A stretch of 64,000 bases of DNA from Eubacteriales bacterium (GTDB lineage Bacteria > Bacillota > Clostridia > Lachnospirales > Lachnospiraceae), in assembly GCA_030524545.1 (NCBI GenBank), contig JAUNGM010000006.1:62001-126000 (forward strand), given 5' to 3'. The notes beneath the pieces were generated by a model, which saw only the letters and a list, made by a program, of their open reading frames with translations, had not been told where the DNA came from and did not search any database. Positions 35,111-42,901 of the stretch are shown one piece after another; positions within the stretch are counted from its first letter, which is position 1, and each line of letters starts with the position of its first letter. A program made the translations under genes and the position numbers.

Positions 35111-35145
35111 CTGTCCGGCGGCAAACAGCCGTAAACACCGGACAG
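35111..35145 (+). promoter_or_regulatory. Hairpin between acsV and the DUF3786 gene
   Basis: CTGTCCGG and CCGGACAG form an 8-bp perfect stem with an inner GGC/GCC pairing; no clear T run. Weak terminator or processing site. Confidence 0.4.
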
Positions 35146-35178
35146 GCACGAAATAGAACATACATACAGAGGTGGCAC

Positions 35179-35892
35179 ATGGCTTTTGAGAAAAATGATA
35201 AAAACAGCAATGCAGGAAATTCTTCTGCATCGCAGCCGGTAGGGCAGCAGTTAGGATATGAAAAGGACAGCAAGGAGCGGATGCCCTGGGAACATTATAT
35301 GGAACAGTACAAGAATACTGACCCGGCAGAAATTGCGGGACGCCTGGGGATTCCTTTTAGTCAGGAAACAGGATGCTTTACCCTGAAATTCCTCGGTACC
35401 GTATATGAAATCTCCCATCCGGATTTTCAGGTGACTCATCACGCAGATGACATGGGCTACTATCCTCTGGAAGAGATGATTTACGCAAAAATCCTTACGA
35501 TCCGTTTCCTTCTTGGAGGAGCGGCATCCTGCGGCAGCGGAAGATTCAAAACCTACAGGGAGATGCCCTGGGGTGAGGTGTATCTGCGCCAGTTTGACGG
35601 AAGATGCATCAAACGCCTGGCTTTTTCCTATGGAAACCGGCTGAAGGATTTTCATGCGATCATGGAACATCTCCGTGCAGTTCCTGTAAAGCATGGAGAT
35701 ACTGCATTTGAAGTGGAGATCTATCCGGGGTATCAGGTGCAGATGATCCTGTGGGAAGGGGATGAAGAATTCCCGCCATCCTCACAGATCCTGTTTTCCG
35801 ACAATTTCCCGGTATCTTTCCAGGCAGAGGACATGGCAGTGATGGGAGACGTGATCATCGGCTCTTTAAAGGCATTTGCCAAAGTCATCTGA
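35179..35892 (+). CDS. DUF3786 family protein of the Wood-Ljungdahl locus
   Basis: A 237-residue cytoplasmic protein of the DUF3786 type. After a low-complexity start (residues 1-30) come PWEHYMEQY, GIPFSQETGCFTLKFLGTVYEISHPDF, LLGGAASCGSGRFKTYREMPWGEVY and QMILWEGDEEFPPSSQILFSDNF, which are the conserved family stretch. As far as I recall the family occurs mainly in anaerobes with CODH/ACS or corrinoid enzymes, so a helper role for corrinoid or metal handling is plausible but unproven. It has AGAGGTGG upstream and lies between acsV and fhs. Confidence 0.75.
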   Translation: MAFEKNDKNSNAGNSSASQPVGQQLGYEKDSKERMPWEHYMEQYKNTDPAEIAGRLGIPFSQETGCFTLKFLGTVYEISHPDFQVTHHADDMGYYPLEEMIYAKILTIRFLLGGAASCGSGRFKTYREMPWGEVYLRQFDGRCIKRLAFSYGNRLKDFHAIMEHLRAVPVKHGDTAFEVEIYPGYQVQMILWEGDEEFPPSSQILFSDNFPVSFQAEDMAVMGDVIIGSLKAFAKVI

Positions 35893-35967
35893 TTTTGATT
35901 AAAGCAGGAGAGAACCTGTTTTAAATAAAAGTAAAAGCGTATAGAAAAGAAAAGGAGGTAATTTTCT

Positions 35968-37653
35968 ATGGGATTCAAAACCGACATCGAAATCGCTCAG
36001 GAGTGTGAAATGCTCCCCATTACCGAGATTGCAGCAAAGGCAGGTATTGATGACAAATATCTGGAGCAGTACGGCAAGTACAAAGCAAAAATCGACTACA
36101 ATCTGTTAAAAGATTCCGACAAAGAAAACGGCAAACTGATCCTGGTTACCGCGATCAACCCGACACCGGCAGGTGAAGGTAAGACCACCACAACCGTAGG
36201 CCTTGCAGACGGTATGCAGAAACTTGGCAAAAACGTTATGGTAGCTCTGCGTGAGCCATCCCTCGGACCGGTATTCGGCGTTAAGGGCGGTGCTGCAGGC
36301 GGCGGATACGCACAGGTAGTTCCGATGGAAGACATCAACCTGCACTTCACAGGTGACTTCCATGCCATCGGCGCAGCCAACAACCTTCTGGCAGCAATGA
36401 TCGACAACCATATCTTCCAGGGCAACGCATTAAACATCGACCCGAGAAAGATCACCTGGAGAAGATGCGTGGACATGAATGACCGTCAGCTCCGTAACGT
36501 AGTAGACGGCCTTGGCGGTAAGACCAACGGCATGCCTCGTGAAGACGGCTATGACATCACCGTTGCTTCCGAGATCATGGCAGTTCTCTGTCTTGCAAGC
36601 GACATCAAAGACCTGAAAGCAAGACTTTCCAGGATCATCATCGGATATACCTACGGCAAAGTTTCCGAGCAGAAACCGGTTACCGCAGGTGACCTTCATG
36701 CAGAAGGCGCTATGACCGCACTTCTGAAAGATGCCCTGAAACCAAACCTGGTTCAGACCCTGGAGCACGTTCCTGCAATCGTTCACGGCGGACCATTCGC
36801 AAACATCGCTCACGGATGTAACTCCGTAACCGCAACCAAGATGGCTCTGAAATTAGCTGATTACGCTATTACAGAGGCAGGCTTCGGCGCTGACCTCGGT
36901 GCAGAGAAATTCCTGGATATCAAGTGCCGTATGGCAGGCCTGAAACCGAACGCAGTTGTAATCGTAGCTACCGTACGTGCCCTGAAATACAACGGCGGCG
37001 TAGCTAAGGCTGACCTGAACACCGAAAACCTGGAAGCTCTGGAAAAAGGTCTTCCGAACCTTCTGAAACACGTAAACAACATTAAGAACGTATACAAACT
37101 TCCATGTGTGGTTGCCATCAATGCATTCCCGACCGATACCAAGGCAGAGCTTGACCTGGTAGAAGCAAAATGTAAAGAACTGGGCGTAAACGTAGCTCTT
37201 TCCGAAGTATGGGCAAAGGGCGGCGAAGGCGGCGTGAAGCTTGCTGAAGAAGTGATCCGTCTTGTAGAAGAGCCGAATGACTTTACATACTCCTACGAAC
37301 TGGAAGGCAGCATCGAAGACAAACTGAACGCCATCGTTCAGAAGATCTACGGCGGCAAGAAGGTTGTCCTGACTGCAAACGCTCAGAAACAGGCAAAAGA
37401 ACTGGAAGCTCTCGGCTTCGGCAACTGCCCGATCTGTGTAGCTAAGACTCAGTACAGCTTAACGGACGACCAGACCAAGCTCGGCGCTCCGACCGATTTC
37501 GAAGTAACGGTACGTAACCTGAAGATCTCCGCAGGCGCAGGCTTCATCGTAGCCCTGACAGGTGAGATCATGACCATGCCGGGTCTGCCGAAGGTTCCGG
37601 CTGCAGAAAGAATCGACGTAGACGAAACCGGAAAGATCACGGGACTGTTCTAA
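35968..37653 (+). CDS. fhs: Formate-tetrahydrofolate ligase
   Basis: A 561-residue enzyme that makes 10-formyl-THF from formate, ATP and THF, the entry step of the methyl branch. The nucleotide loop [18 protein letters not shown] is near residue 68; [23 protein letters not shown] and [12 protein letters not shown] are family marks. RBS AAAGGAGGT is strong. Codon choice is biased like the other highly expressed genes here. Confidence 0.97.
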   Translation: MGFKTDIEIAQECEMLPITEIAAKAGIDDKYLEQYGKYKAKIDYNLLKDSDKENGKLILVTAINPTPAGEGKTTTTVGLADGMQKLGKNVMVALREPSLGPVFGVKGGAAGGGYAQVVPMEDINLHFTGDFHAIGAANNLLAAMIDNHIFQGNALNIDPRKITWRRCVDMNDRQLRNVVDGLGGKTNGMPREDGYDITVASEIMAVLCLASDIKDLKARLSRIIIGYTYGKVSEQKPVTAGDLHAEGAMTALLKDALKPNLVQTLEHVPAIVHGGPFANIAHGCNSVTATKMALKLADYAITEAGFGADLGAEKFLDIKCRMAGLKPNAVVIVATVRALKYNGGVAKADLNTENLEALEKGLPNLLKHVNNIKNVYKLPCVVAINAFPTDTKAELDLVEAKCKELGVNVALSEVWAKGGEGGVKLAEEVIRLVEEPNDFTYSYELEGSIEDKLNAIVQKIYGGKKVVLTANAQKQAKELEALGFGNCPICVAKTQYSLTDDQTKLGAPTDFEVTVRNLKISAGAGFIVALTGEIMTMPGLPKVPAAERIDVDETGKITGLF

Positions 37654-37687
37654 TTCTTTTAAAAAGAATCAGTTTTAAGAAAACCTT

Positions 37688-37950
37688 GAGGGGAGACCAT
37701 CTCAAAGTTGCGAAGCCCGAAGGTCTCCCCTCAAACTCCCCTCTTCTTGGGCACGCCGGCTGCGCGATAGGATATTCCAAATGGTATATAGCCAATGCTA
37801 GTGCCATGCACACCTGCCTGCGCCATGCACACCTGCCTGCGCGGCAGGATATCCAAATGGCATTTTATTGGAAAAAGTATCCGGCTGCGGGCGTGGCCAA
37901 CAGGGGAGCGCGAGGGGAGTGCGGCCTTCGCAACTATGAGCTCTCCCCTC
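37688..37950. repeat. Large imperfect palindromic element (MITE-like)
   Basis: The left part from 37688 (GAGGGGAGACCATCTCAAAG) matches the reverse complement of the right part ending at 37950 (GAGGGGAGAGCTCATAG) over about 95 bases with gaps, including GTTGCGAAG, CTCCCCTC twice, and GGCACGCC/GGCCACGCC. The centre has a tandem duplication (see next entry) and two similar GGATAT(T)CCAAATGG segments. Confidence 0.7.
37804..37841. repeat. Two exact tandem copies of a 19-bp unit
   Basis: CCATGCACACCTGCCTGCG occurs at 37804-37822 and again at 37823-37841 with no change, in the centre of the palindromic element. Confidence 0.9.
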
Positions 37951-37979
37951 GCATAAAGAGTAAAAAGGAGAAATTTGAA

Positions 37980-38609
37980 ATGGGATTTTCCACTAGTACA
38001 TGTACGGAATTTGTTGAAGTTTTGGCTTCCAAGGCTCCGGTACCCGGCGGCGGCGGTGCTTCTGCACTGGTTGGTGCAGTAGGAACCGCACTTGGCAACA
38101 TGGTAGGAAGCCTTACTGTAGGTAAGAAAAAATACGCAGATGTTGAAGAAGAAATGTGGGAGCTGAAAGCAAAATGCGATCAGCTTCAGAAAGACTTCCT
38201 CCGTCTGATCGAAAGAGATGCTGAAGTATTTGAACCGCTTTCCAAAGCATACGGAATGCCGAGAGAAACGGAAGAAGAAAAAGCAGAAAAAGCAAGAGTT
38301 ATGGAAATCGTCCTGAAAGATGCCTGCTCTGTTCCTATGGAAATTATGGAGAAGTGCTGTGAGGCGATTGATGTGATCGTGGAATTTGCGGCAAAAGGCT
38401 CTAAACTTGCTATCAGCGATGCTGGTGTAGGAGCTGCATTCTGCTGCGCTGCTCTGAAGGGGGCAAGCCTGAATGTTTATATCAATACCAAATCCATGGC
38501 AGACAGAGAGTATGCGGAAGAGCTGAATAAAAAGGCTGATGCAATGCTGGAAAAATATACCAGGATCGCAGATGAGACTTTTGAAAGCGTATTAGGAAGA
38601 CTGAAATAA
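37980..38609 (+). CDS. fchA: Methenyltetrahydrofolate cyclohydrolase (FchA, cyclodeaminase family)
   Basis: A 209-residue all-helical protein of the formiminotransferase-cyclodeaminase family. In acetogens FchA interconverts 10-formyl-THF and methenyl-THF. The family opening is APVPGGGGASALVGAVG, with SLTVGKKKY and AISDAGVGAAF later. Start: ATG 37980 with AAAAGGAG. folD follows after 15 bases. FolD often has cyclohydrolase activity too, so this step may be doubly covered. Confidence 0.93.
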   Translation: MGFSTSTCTEFVEVLASKAPVPGGGGASALVGAVGTALGNMVGSLTVGKKKYADVEEEMWELKAKCDQLQKDFLRLIERDAEVFEPLSKAYGMPRETEEEKAEKARVMEIVLKDACSVPMEIMEKCCEAIDVIVEFAAKGSKLAISDAGVGAAFCCAALKGASLNVYINTKSMADREYAEELNKKADAMLEKYTRIADETFESVLGRLK

Positions 38610-38624
38610 GCGGAGGAATAAAAA

Positions 38625-39479
38625 ATGGCTAAACAGTTATTAGGTAAGGAAGTTACCGCAGCATTAAATGAAAGAATTAAAGCAAATGTAGCAGAATTGC
38701 AGGGAAAGGGCGTAAACCCGACTCTGTGTATCATCCGTGTTGGTGAGAACCCAAGTGATATCTCTTATGAAAAAGGTGCAACGAAACGCTGTGAAACTCT
38801 TGGTGTGGCATGCGAAAAGATTCTTCTTCCGGGAGATGTTTCCCAGGAAGAGCTTCTGGCAACCATCGATAAAGTAAACAAAGATGACCATATCCACGGC
38901 GTGCTTCTGTTCCGTCCGCTTCCGAAGCATCTGGATCAGGCAGTGATCGAGAACGCACTGGCTGCAGAAAAGGACGTTGACTGTATGACAGACCTGTCCA
39001 TGTCCGGCGTATTTACCGGCAAAAAGATCGGTTTCCCGCCATGTACACCGCAGGCTTGTATGGAAATCCTTGATCACTACGGAATTGACTGCACAGGCAA
39101 AAAAGCAGTTGTAATCGGCAGAAGCCTTGTAGTTGGAAAACCGGCTGCTATGATGCTTGTTAAGAAAAACGCAACTGTTACGATCTGCCATACAAGAACC
39201 GTAGATATGCCGTCTGTTGCAAGAGAAGCTGACATTGTGATCGTAGCTGCAGGCCGTGCAGGTGTTGTAGGTGCTGAATATGTTAAAGAAGGCCAGACCA
39301 TCATCGATGTTGGTATTAATGTAAATGCAGAAGGCAAGCTTTGCGGAGACGTTGACTACGCAGCAGTCGAGCCGATCGTAGATGCGATCACTCCTGTTCC
39401 CGGCGGTGTTGGAAGCGTTACCACTTCCGTACTTGTAGGTCATGTAGTAGAAGCGGCTATGAGAAAAGTAAACGCATGA
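38625..39479 (+). CDS. folD: Methylenetetrahydrofolate dehydrogenase/cyclohydrolase FolD
   Basis: A 284-residue enzyme reducing methenyl-THF to methylene-THF. The family motifs are present: VGENPSDISYEKGATKRCE (catalytic YxxxK), HGVLLFRPLPKH, PCTPQACMEIL, VIGRSLVVGKPAAMML and PVPGGVGSVTTSVL. RBS CGGAGGA. Its stop overlaps the next gene's ATG by 4 bases. Confidence 0.96.
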   Translation: MAKQLLGKEVTAALNERIKANVAELQGKGVNPTLCIIRVGENPSDISYEKGATKRCETLGVACEKILLPGDVSQEELLATIDKVNKDDHIHGVLLFRPLPKHLDQAVIENALAAEKDVDCMTDLSMSGVFTGKKIGFPPCTPQACMEILDHYGIDCTGKKAVVIGRSLVVGKPAAMMLVKKNATVTICHTRTVDMPSVAREADIVIVAAGRAGVVGAEYVKEGQTIIDVGINVNAEGKLCGDVDYAAVEPIVDAITPVPGGVGSVTTSVLVGHVVEAAMRKVNA

Positions 39480-40354
39480 GAAAACGCTCAAATCAATCGA
39501 AACGGAGATCAAATTCCAGATTGAGGATTGAAAGAAAGAAAAAATTTCTTCGGAGCATAGGCATAGTGGCGGGTGTCCTGATTATCGGGACACCCGTTTG
39601 CCGTAAGATGCTCCTTGCTCTGCCGGGAAGTGTGGCGGAAGCTGTGGCAGGAACGGAAGAATCCGTGTCTACAGGAGAAGAACAGGAAGAGGCTGATCTG
39701 AGTCAGGAGGGTCAGATCGGCAGACCGGCAGGAGCGGATGTGTTCAGTGAATCCGGAGCAGATGATTCTACGGATAATACCTATGAATATTATACGATCA
39801 TGGGAAAGACAACGGTAGATGCGGTTGATATGGTTTCTCTGTATAATGGAAGAAATGTGGAGTTTCCGTCTTCTGTTCTGGGGGCTGGAGGTGCCGGAAC
39901 GATCGAGGAATTCTGTGAAATCATTCTGGAAGAAGCGGAGGCGGAAGGCGTACGCGGAGAAGTGGTGTTTGTACAGTCTATGCTGGAGACGGGATGGCTG
40001 CAGTACGGCGGAGATTCCGGTGCGGAGCAGTTCAATTTTTCCGGTCTCGGAACGACAGGAGACGGTGTTCCGGGGATATCTTTCCCTGATGTACGGACAG
40101 GCATCCGGGCACAGGTACAGCATCTGAAAGCATATGCCTGCTCTGAGGAATTGAATAATGAATGTGTGGACGAGCGCTTTGCCTATGTGGCAAGAGAAAG
40201 TGCACCCTATGTAGAATGGCTTGGAATACAGGAGAATCCCTACGGCGGAGGATGGGCGGCAGGAGAAGGCTATGGCTATAAGCTTCGTGCCTTGCTTGCT
40301 GAACTGAAAGGAACGGAGTATCAGGCATTCAAACTGCCGGAAGGAGAAAGCTAA
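39476..40354 (+). CDS. Membrane-anchored glucosaminidase-domain protein (GH73-like)
   Basis: A 292-residue protein with a basic N-terminus (residues 1-27, rich in Arg/Lys), one membrane helix at about 29-50, a low-complexity acidic stretch (55-105), and a glucosaminidase-type domain at about 135-280. VVFVQSMLETGWLQYGGDS (catalytic Glu region), FNFSGLGTTGDG and YVEWLG support the endo-beta-N-acetylglucosaminidase assignment. It would cut peptidoglycan. The ATGA overlap with folD indicates translational coupling although the functions are unrelated; it closes the Wood-Ljungdahl operon. Confidence 0.85.
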   Translation: MRKRSNQSKRRSNSRLRIERKKKFLRSIGIVAGVLIIGTPVCRKMLLALPGSVAEAVAGTEESVSTGEEQEEADLSQEGQIGRPAGADVFSESGADDSTDNTYEYYTIMGKTTVDAVDMVSLYNGRNVEFPSSVLGAGGAGTIEEFCEIILEEAEAEGVRGEVVFVQSMLETGWLQYGGDSGAEQFNFSGLGTTGDGVPGISFPDVRTGIRAQVQHLKAYACSEELNNECVDERFAYVARESAPYVEWLGIQENPYGGGWAAGEGYGYKLRALLAELKGTEYQAFKLPEGES

Positions 40355-40366
40355 GCCAAAGAGAGC

Positions 40367-40412
40367 AAAAAAGAACACCGAACAGCCAAAGAGCCATCCG
40401 GTGTTCTTTTTT
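40367..40412. terminator. Bidirectional terminator between the folD operon and the group B hydrogenase
   Basis: AAAAAAGAACACCG (40367-40380) pairs with CGGTGTTCTTTTTT (40399-40412), a 14-bp perfect stem with A/T tails for both directions. Confidence 0.92.
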
Positions 40413-40413
40413 A

Positions 40414-41919
40414 TTAGTCCAGTTCGATTTCCTCCAGCTCCTTGGGAGGAAGCTTTTTAGAAGAAGTATCTACAAATTTCTTCAGTGCCTTGGAAGATTT
40501 TGCAAAAGATACATTGGTTCCGGCACCGCCCATGCAGCCGCCCGGGCAGGCCATACCTTCGATCATACAGCCCTTGATCTTGCCTGCTTTGGCCAGAGCA
40601 AGCACTTTCTTACATTCTGCAAGACTTTCTGCGTGCTCAATATGTACCGGTACATCCGGATAGTATTCTTTCAGGCAGGCTTCGATAGCACCTGCAACAC
40701 CGCCGGCAACCGCATATCCGCGTCCTGCAGCAGTTGCATTATGAAGAGAAGAATCTCCCTCAAAACCGGCCGGGTCGATTTCTTTGGCATCGAACATAGC
40801 TGCCAGCTCTTCAAAGGTTACTACAAAATCTACATCGCTTCGGATGGTTCGGCGCATCGCTTCCAGCTTCTTGGAGGCGCATGGTCCGATGAAAACGACT
40901 TTGGCATCCGGGTGTTCCTGTTTGACCTTACGAGCAGTAGCAACCATCGGTGTCAGCTCCTGGGAAATGTTGTCGATCATGGTCGGGAAGTATTTCTTTG
41001 CCATCATGGACCAGGACGGACAACAGGAGGTGAGAAGGAACGGGATATTTCCGGTAGCTACTTCATTAGCATAATGATGTGCTTCGGAAATAGCACCGAT
41101 GTCGGCTCCAAGAGCAACCTCATACACGTCGGAGAAGCCCAGGACTTCTAATGCGGCCTTAAACTTACGCGGTGTAACATCCTCTCCAAACTGGCCGATA
41201 TATGCCGGAGCAACGATTGCCATGATCTTCGTGCCCTCGCGAAGGGAATGGGCAAGCTGGAAAATCTGGGATTTGTCCGAAATCGCTCCAAACGGACAGC
41301 TTACCATACACATCCCGCAGGAAACACATTTGTCATCTACAATTTTAGCGCGGCCCTGCTCGTCGCTTGTGATGGCTTTCACACCGCAGGCACGTTCGCA
41401 GGGACGTTCCTTGTGGGCAATGGCATCATAGGGGCAGACTGCCTTGCATTTCCCGCATTTGATGCACTTTTCCTGATCAATGTGGGATTTGCCGTCTACC
41501 ATGGAGATGGCACCCTTGGGACAGGCCTGCATGCATGGATGGGCCACACACCCTTTACACATGTTGCTGACTTCATACTTATTCGGTGCACAGGCCGCAC
41601 AGGCGGAAGGAATGACCTGCATAAGAGGCGGCTCATAATATTTCTCATCAATGTTGCTGGCTTCCAGACCGTCAGTCAGATGGACGGCTCTGTTCTCAGG
41701 ACGAAGGGAAAGACCCATGGCCAAGCGGACGCGTTCGCTTGCAACGGCTCTTTCGCGGTAAATACTGTCACGGTATTTGGCGCGTTCTTCTACAATATTG
41801 TAAGGAATCGCTTCAATATCATGAATCAGAGTTTCATCTGTGGATTCGAAGCCAATTTTTGCAATTTCCGTAAAAATTTTCCGGCGGATTTCCCGAACCG
41901 GGGTATCCAGATTTCTCAT
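40414..41919 (-). CDS. Group B-like [FeFe] hydrogenase (monomeric, ferredoxin-like domains)
   Basis: A 501-residue iron-sulfur protein with the H-cluster domain. After a 95-residue helical N-terminus come cysteine clusters: CAACAP, CKGCVAHPCMQACP, CIKCGKCKAVCP and CVSCGMCMVSCP, giving at least two [4Fe-4S] ferredoxin modules. The H-cluster motifs are TSCCPSW near residue 297, IGPCASKK, and EGMACPGGCMGGAG near the C-terminus. The second motif differs from the MPCTAKK of typical group A enzymes, which places it with group B. Such enzymes probably couple to ferredoxin; the physiological direction is unknown. It is convergent with folD and divergent from HydCBA. Confidence 0.88.
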   Translation of the reverse strand: MRNLDTPVREIRRKIFTEIAKIGFESTDETLIHDIEAIPYNIVEERAKYRDSIYRERAVASERVRLAMGLSLRPENRAVHLTDGLEASNIDEKYYEPPLMQVIPSACAACAPNKYEVSNMCKGCVAHPCMQACPKGAISMVDGKSHIDQEKCIKCGKCKAVCPYDAIAHKERPCERACGVKAITSDEQGRAKIVDDKCVSCGMCMVSCPFGAISDKSQIFQLAHSLREGTKIMAIVAPAYIGQFGEDVTPRKFKAALEVLGFSDVYEVALGADIGAISEAHHYANEVATGNIPFLLTSCCPSWSMMAKKYFPTMIDNISQELTPMVATARKVKQEHPDAKVVFIGPCASKKLEAMRRTIRSDVDFVVTFEELAAMFDAKEIDPAGFEGDSSLHNATAAGRGYAVAGGVAGAIEACLKEYYPDVPVHIEHAESLAECKKVLALAKAGKIKGCMIEGMACPGGCMGGAGTNVSFAKSSKALKKFVDTSSKKLPPKELEEIELD

Positions 41920-41964
41920 GATTTTTCACTCCTATATGTATTTAAAAATTATCTACCTTTATTA

Positions 41965-41993
41965 ATCATATAAGAAATAAGATTAAAAATCAA
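41965..41993 (-). promoter_or_regulatory. Promoter of the group B-like hydrogenase gene
   Basis: On the minus strand TTGATT (41988-41993), a 17-base spacer and TATGAT (41965-41970). Confidence 0.5.
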
Positions 41994-42248
41994 CGATATC
42001 TTGTGGATGTTTCTAAGCAAATACATAATCTGGTCACTGTTCAAGCCTTCGGCATAAACAGTAACGAATTTCGTACCATGCCTGACAACTGTAATCTGCT
42101 GCAGGCTGGTCAGTGAGCGGCAGCTATGAAACACCATCTTTGAAGAAAAAATCTTCTTATTGTGATTTTGCACAAAAAAACAAAAAAGTGATGTTTAATT
42201 ATTAACAATATTGTCAAGGAAATTGCATTGTATTTTTTTAGGTACAAT

Positions 42249-42282
42249 CCTGAAAAAAGCCCGTTTTATAAGGGTTTTCAGG
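42249..42282. promoter_or_regulatory. Palindrome upstream of the HydCBA promoter
   Basis: CCTGAAAA (42249-42256) and TTTTCAGG (42275-42282), with CCC/GGG pairing inside. It lies about 33 bases before the -35 box. It could be an operator or the hairpin of an upstream leader. Confidence 0.45.
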
Positions 42283-42314
42283 GACGAATTTACTGAAAAT
42301 TGCAAATATATTGC

Positions 42315-42343
42315 TTGTGAAAAATGTCAATATCATGTATAAT
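42315..42343 (+). promoter_or_regulatory. Promoter of the HydCBA operon, possible Rex-like site
   Basis: TTGTGA (42315-42320), a 17-base spacer and TATAAT (42338-42343). The sequence TTGTGAAAAATGTCAA across the -35 box is a loose inverted repeat resembling Rex (NADH-sensing) operators; that part is speculative. Confidence 0.6.
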
Positions 42344-42421
42344 TAGTCTATAACTTTATGTGAAAAATGACTAAATATGAGTGGACAACAAAAGTGAAAA
42401 TCATTTTAAGGAGGGAAATGA

Positions 42422-42901
42422 ATGTTAGACCAGTCTTATTACAAAAAGGCGGATGAGATTATCGAGCATTACGGCAGAAAAGCCGGATCGTTAATTCCCA
42501 TCATGCAGGACATCCAGGCAGAGTACCGTTACCTGCCGGGAGAACTTCTCACCTATGTAGCAGCCGAAATCGGCGTAACAGAGGCTAAGGCATACAGCGT
42601 AGCTACTTTCTATGAGAACTTTTCCTTTGAGCCAAAAGGAAAGTACATCATCAAGGTCTGCGACGGAACAGCCTGTCATGTAAGAAAGTCCATGCCAGTG
42701 AAGGAAGCCATGATGAAAGAGCTTGGCTTAAGCCACAAGAAGCACACGACAGATGATATGATGTTTACCGTAGAGACAGTATCCTGTTTGGGTGCATGCG
42801 GATTAGCACCTACATTGACTGTCAATGATGAAGTACATCCCAAGATGACACCGGAAAAAGCTGTTGAGCTGCTGAATGGATTGAGAGGTGAAAAGGCATG
42901 A
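42422..42901 (+). CDS. hydC: Electron-bifurcating [FeFe] hydrogenase, NuoE-like subunit (HydC/HndA)
   Basis: A 159-residue thioredoxin-like [2Fe-2S] subunit. The four ligands are C80, C85, C122 and C126 (VCDGTACH and SCLGACG). ATFYENFSF is also a NuoE-family mark. It forms the small subunit of the NAD- and ferredoxin-dependent hydrogenase with the next two genes. RBS AAGGAGGG precedes ATG 42422. Its stop overlaps the hydB ATG by 4 bases. Confidence 0.94.
   Translation: MLDQSYYKKADEIIEHYGRKAGSLIPIMQDIQAEYRYLPGELLTYVAAEIGVTEAKAYSVATFYENFSFEPKGKYIIKVCDGTACHVRKSMPVKEAMMKELGLSHKKHTTDDMMFTVETVSCLGACGLAPTLTVNDEVHPKMTPEKAVELLNGLRGEKA

Larger units (their letters stand above)
37654..37979. other. Gene-free interval between fhs and fchA
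   Basis: About 325 bases without a real gene. Nearly all of it is the palindromic element described separately. The open frame that runs through it into fchA (from 37686) is Pro/Arg-rich nonsense with no RBS and is not a true N-terminal extension. Confidence 0.75.
41920..42421. other. Divergent control region between two hydrogenase units
   Basis: About 500 AT-rich bases without a convincing gene. It holds a minus-strand promoter (41965-41993), a palindrome at 42249-42282 and a plus-strand promoter (42315-42343). A 75-codon minus-strand frame at 41949-42173 overlaps the promoter and is not believed. Confidence 0.6.

Noticed and set aside
35893-35967. THF riboswitch before fhs
   Set aside because: Too short and no conserved riboswitch core was seen.
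37686-37979. N-terminal extension of FchA by about 98 residues
   Set aside because: The extension is encoded by the palindromic repeat, has no RBS and no family similarity; ATG 37980 with AAAAGGAG is the true start.
41949-42173. 75-codon minus-strand gene between the hydrogenase units
   Set aside because: It covers the promoter of the group B hydrogenase, has no RBS and no recognisable family.
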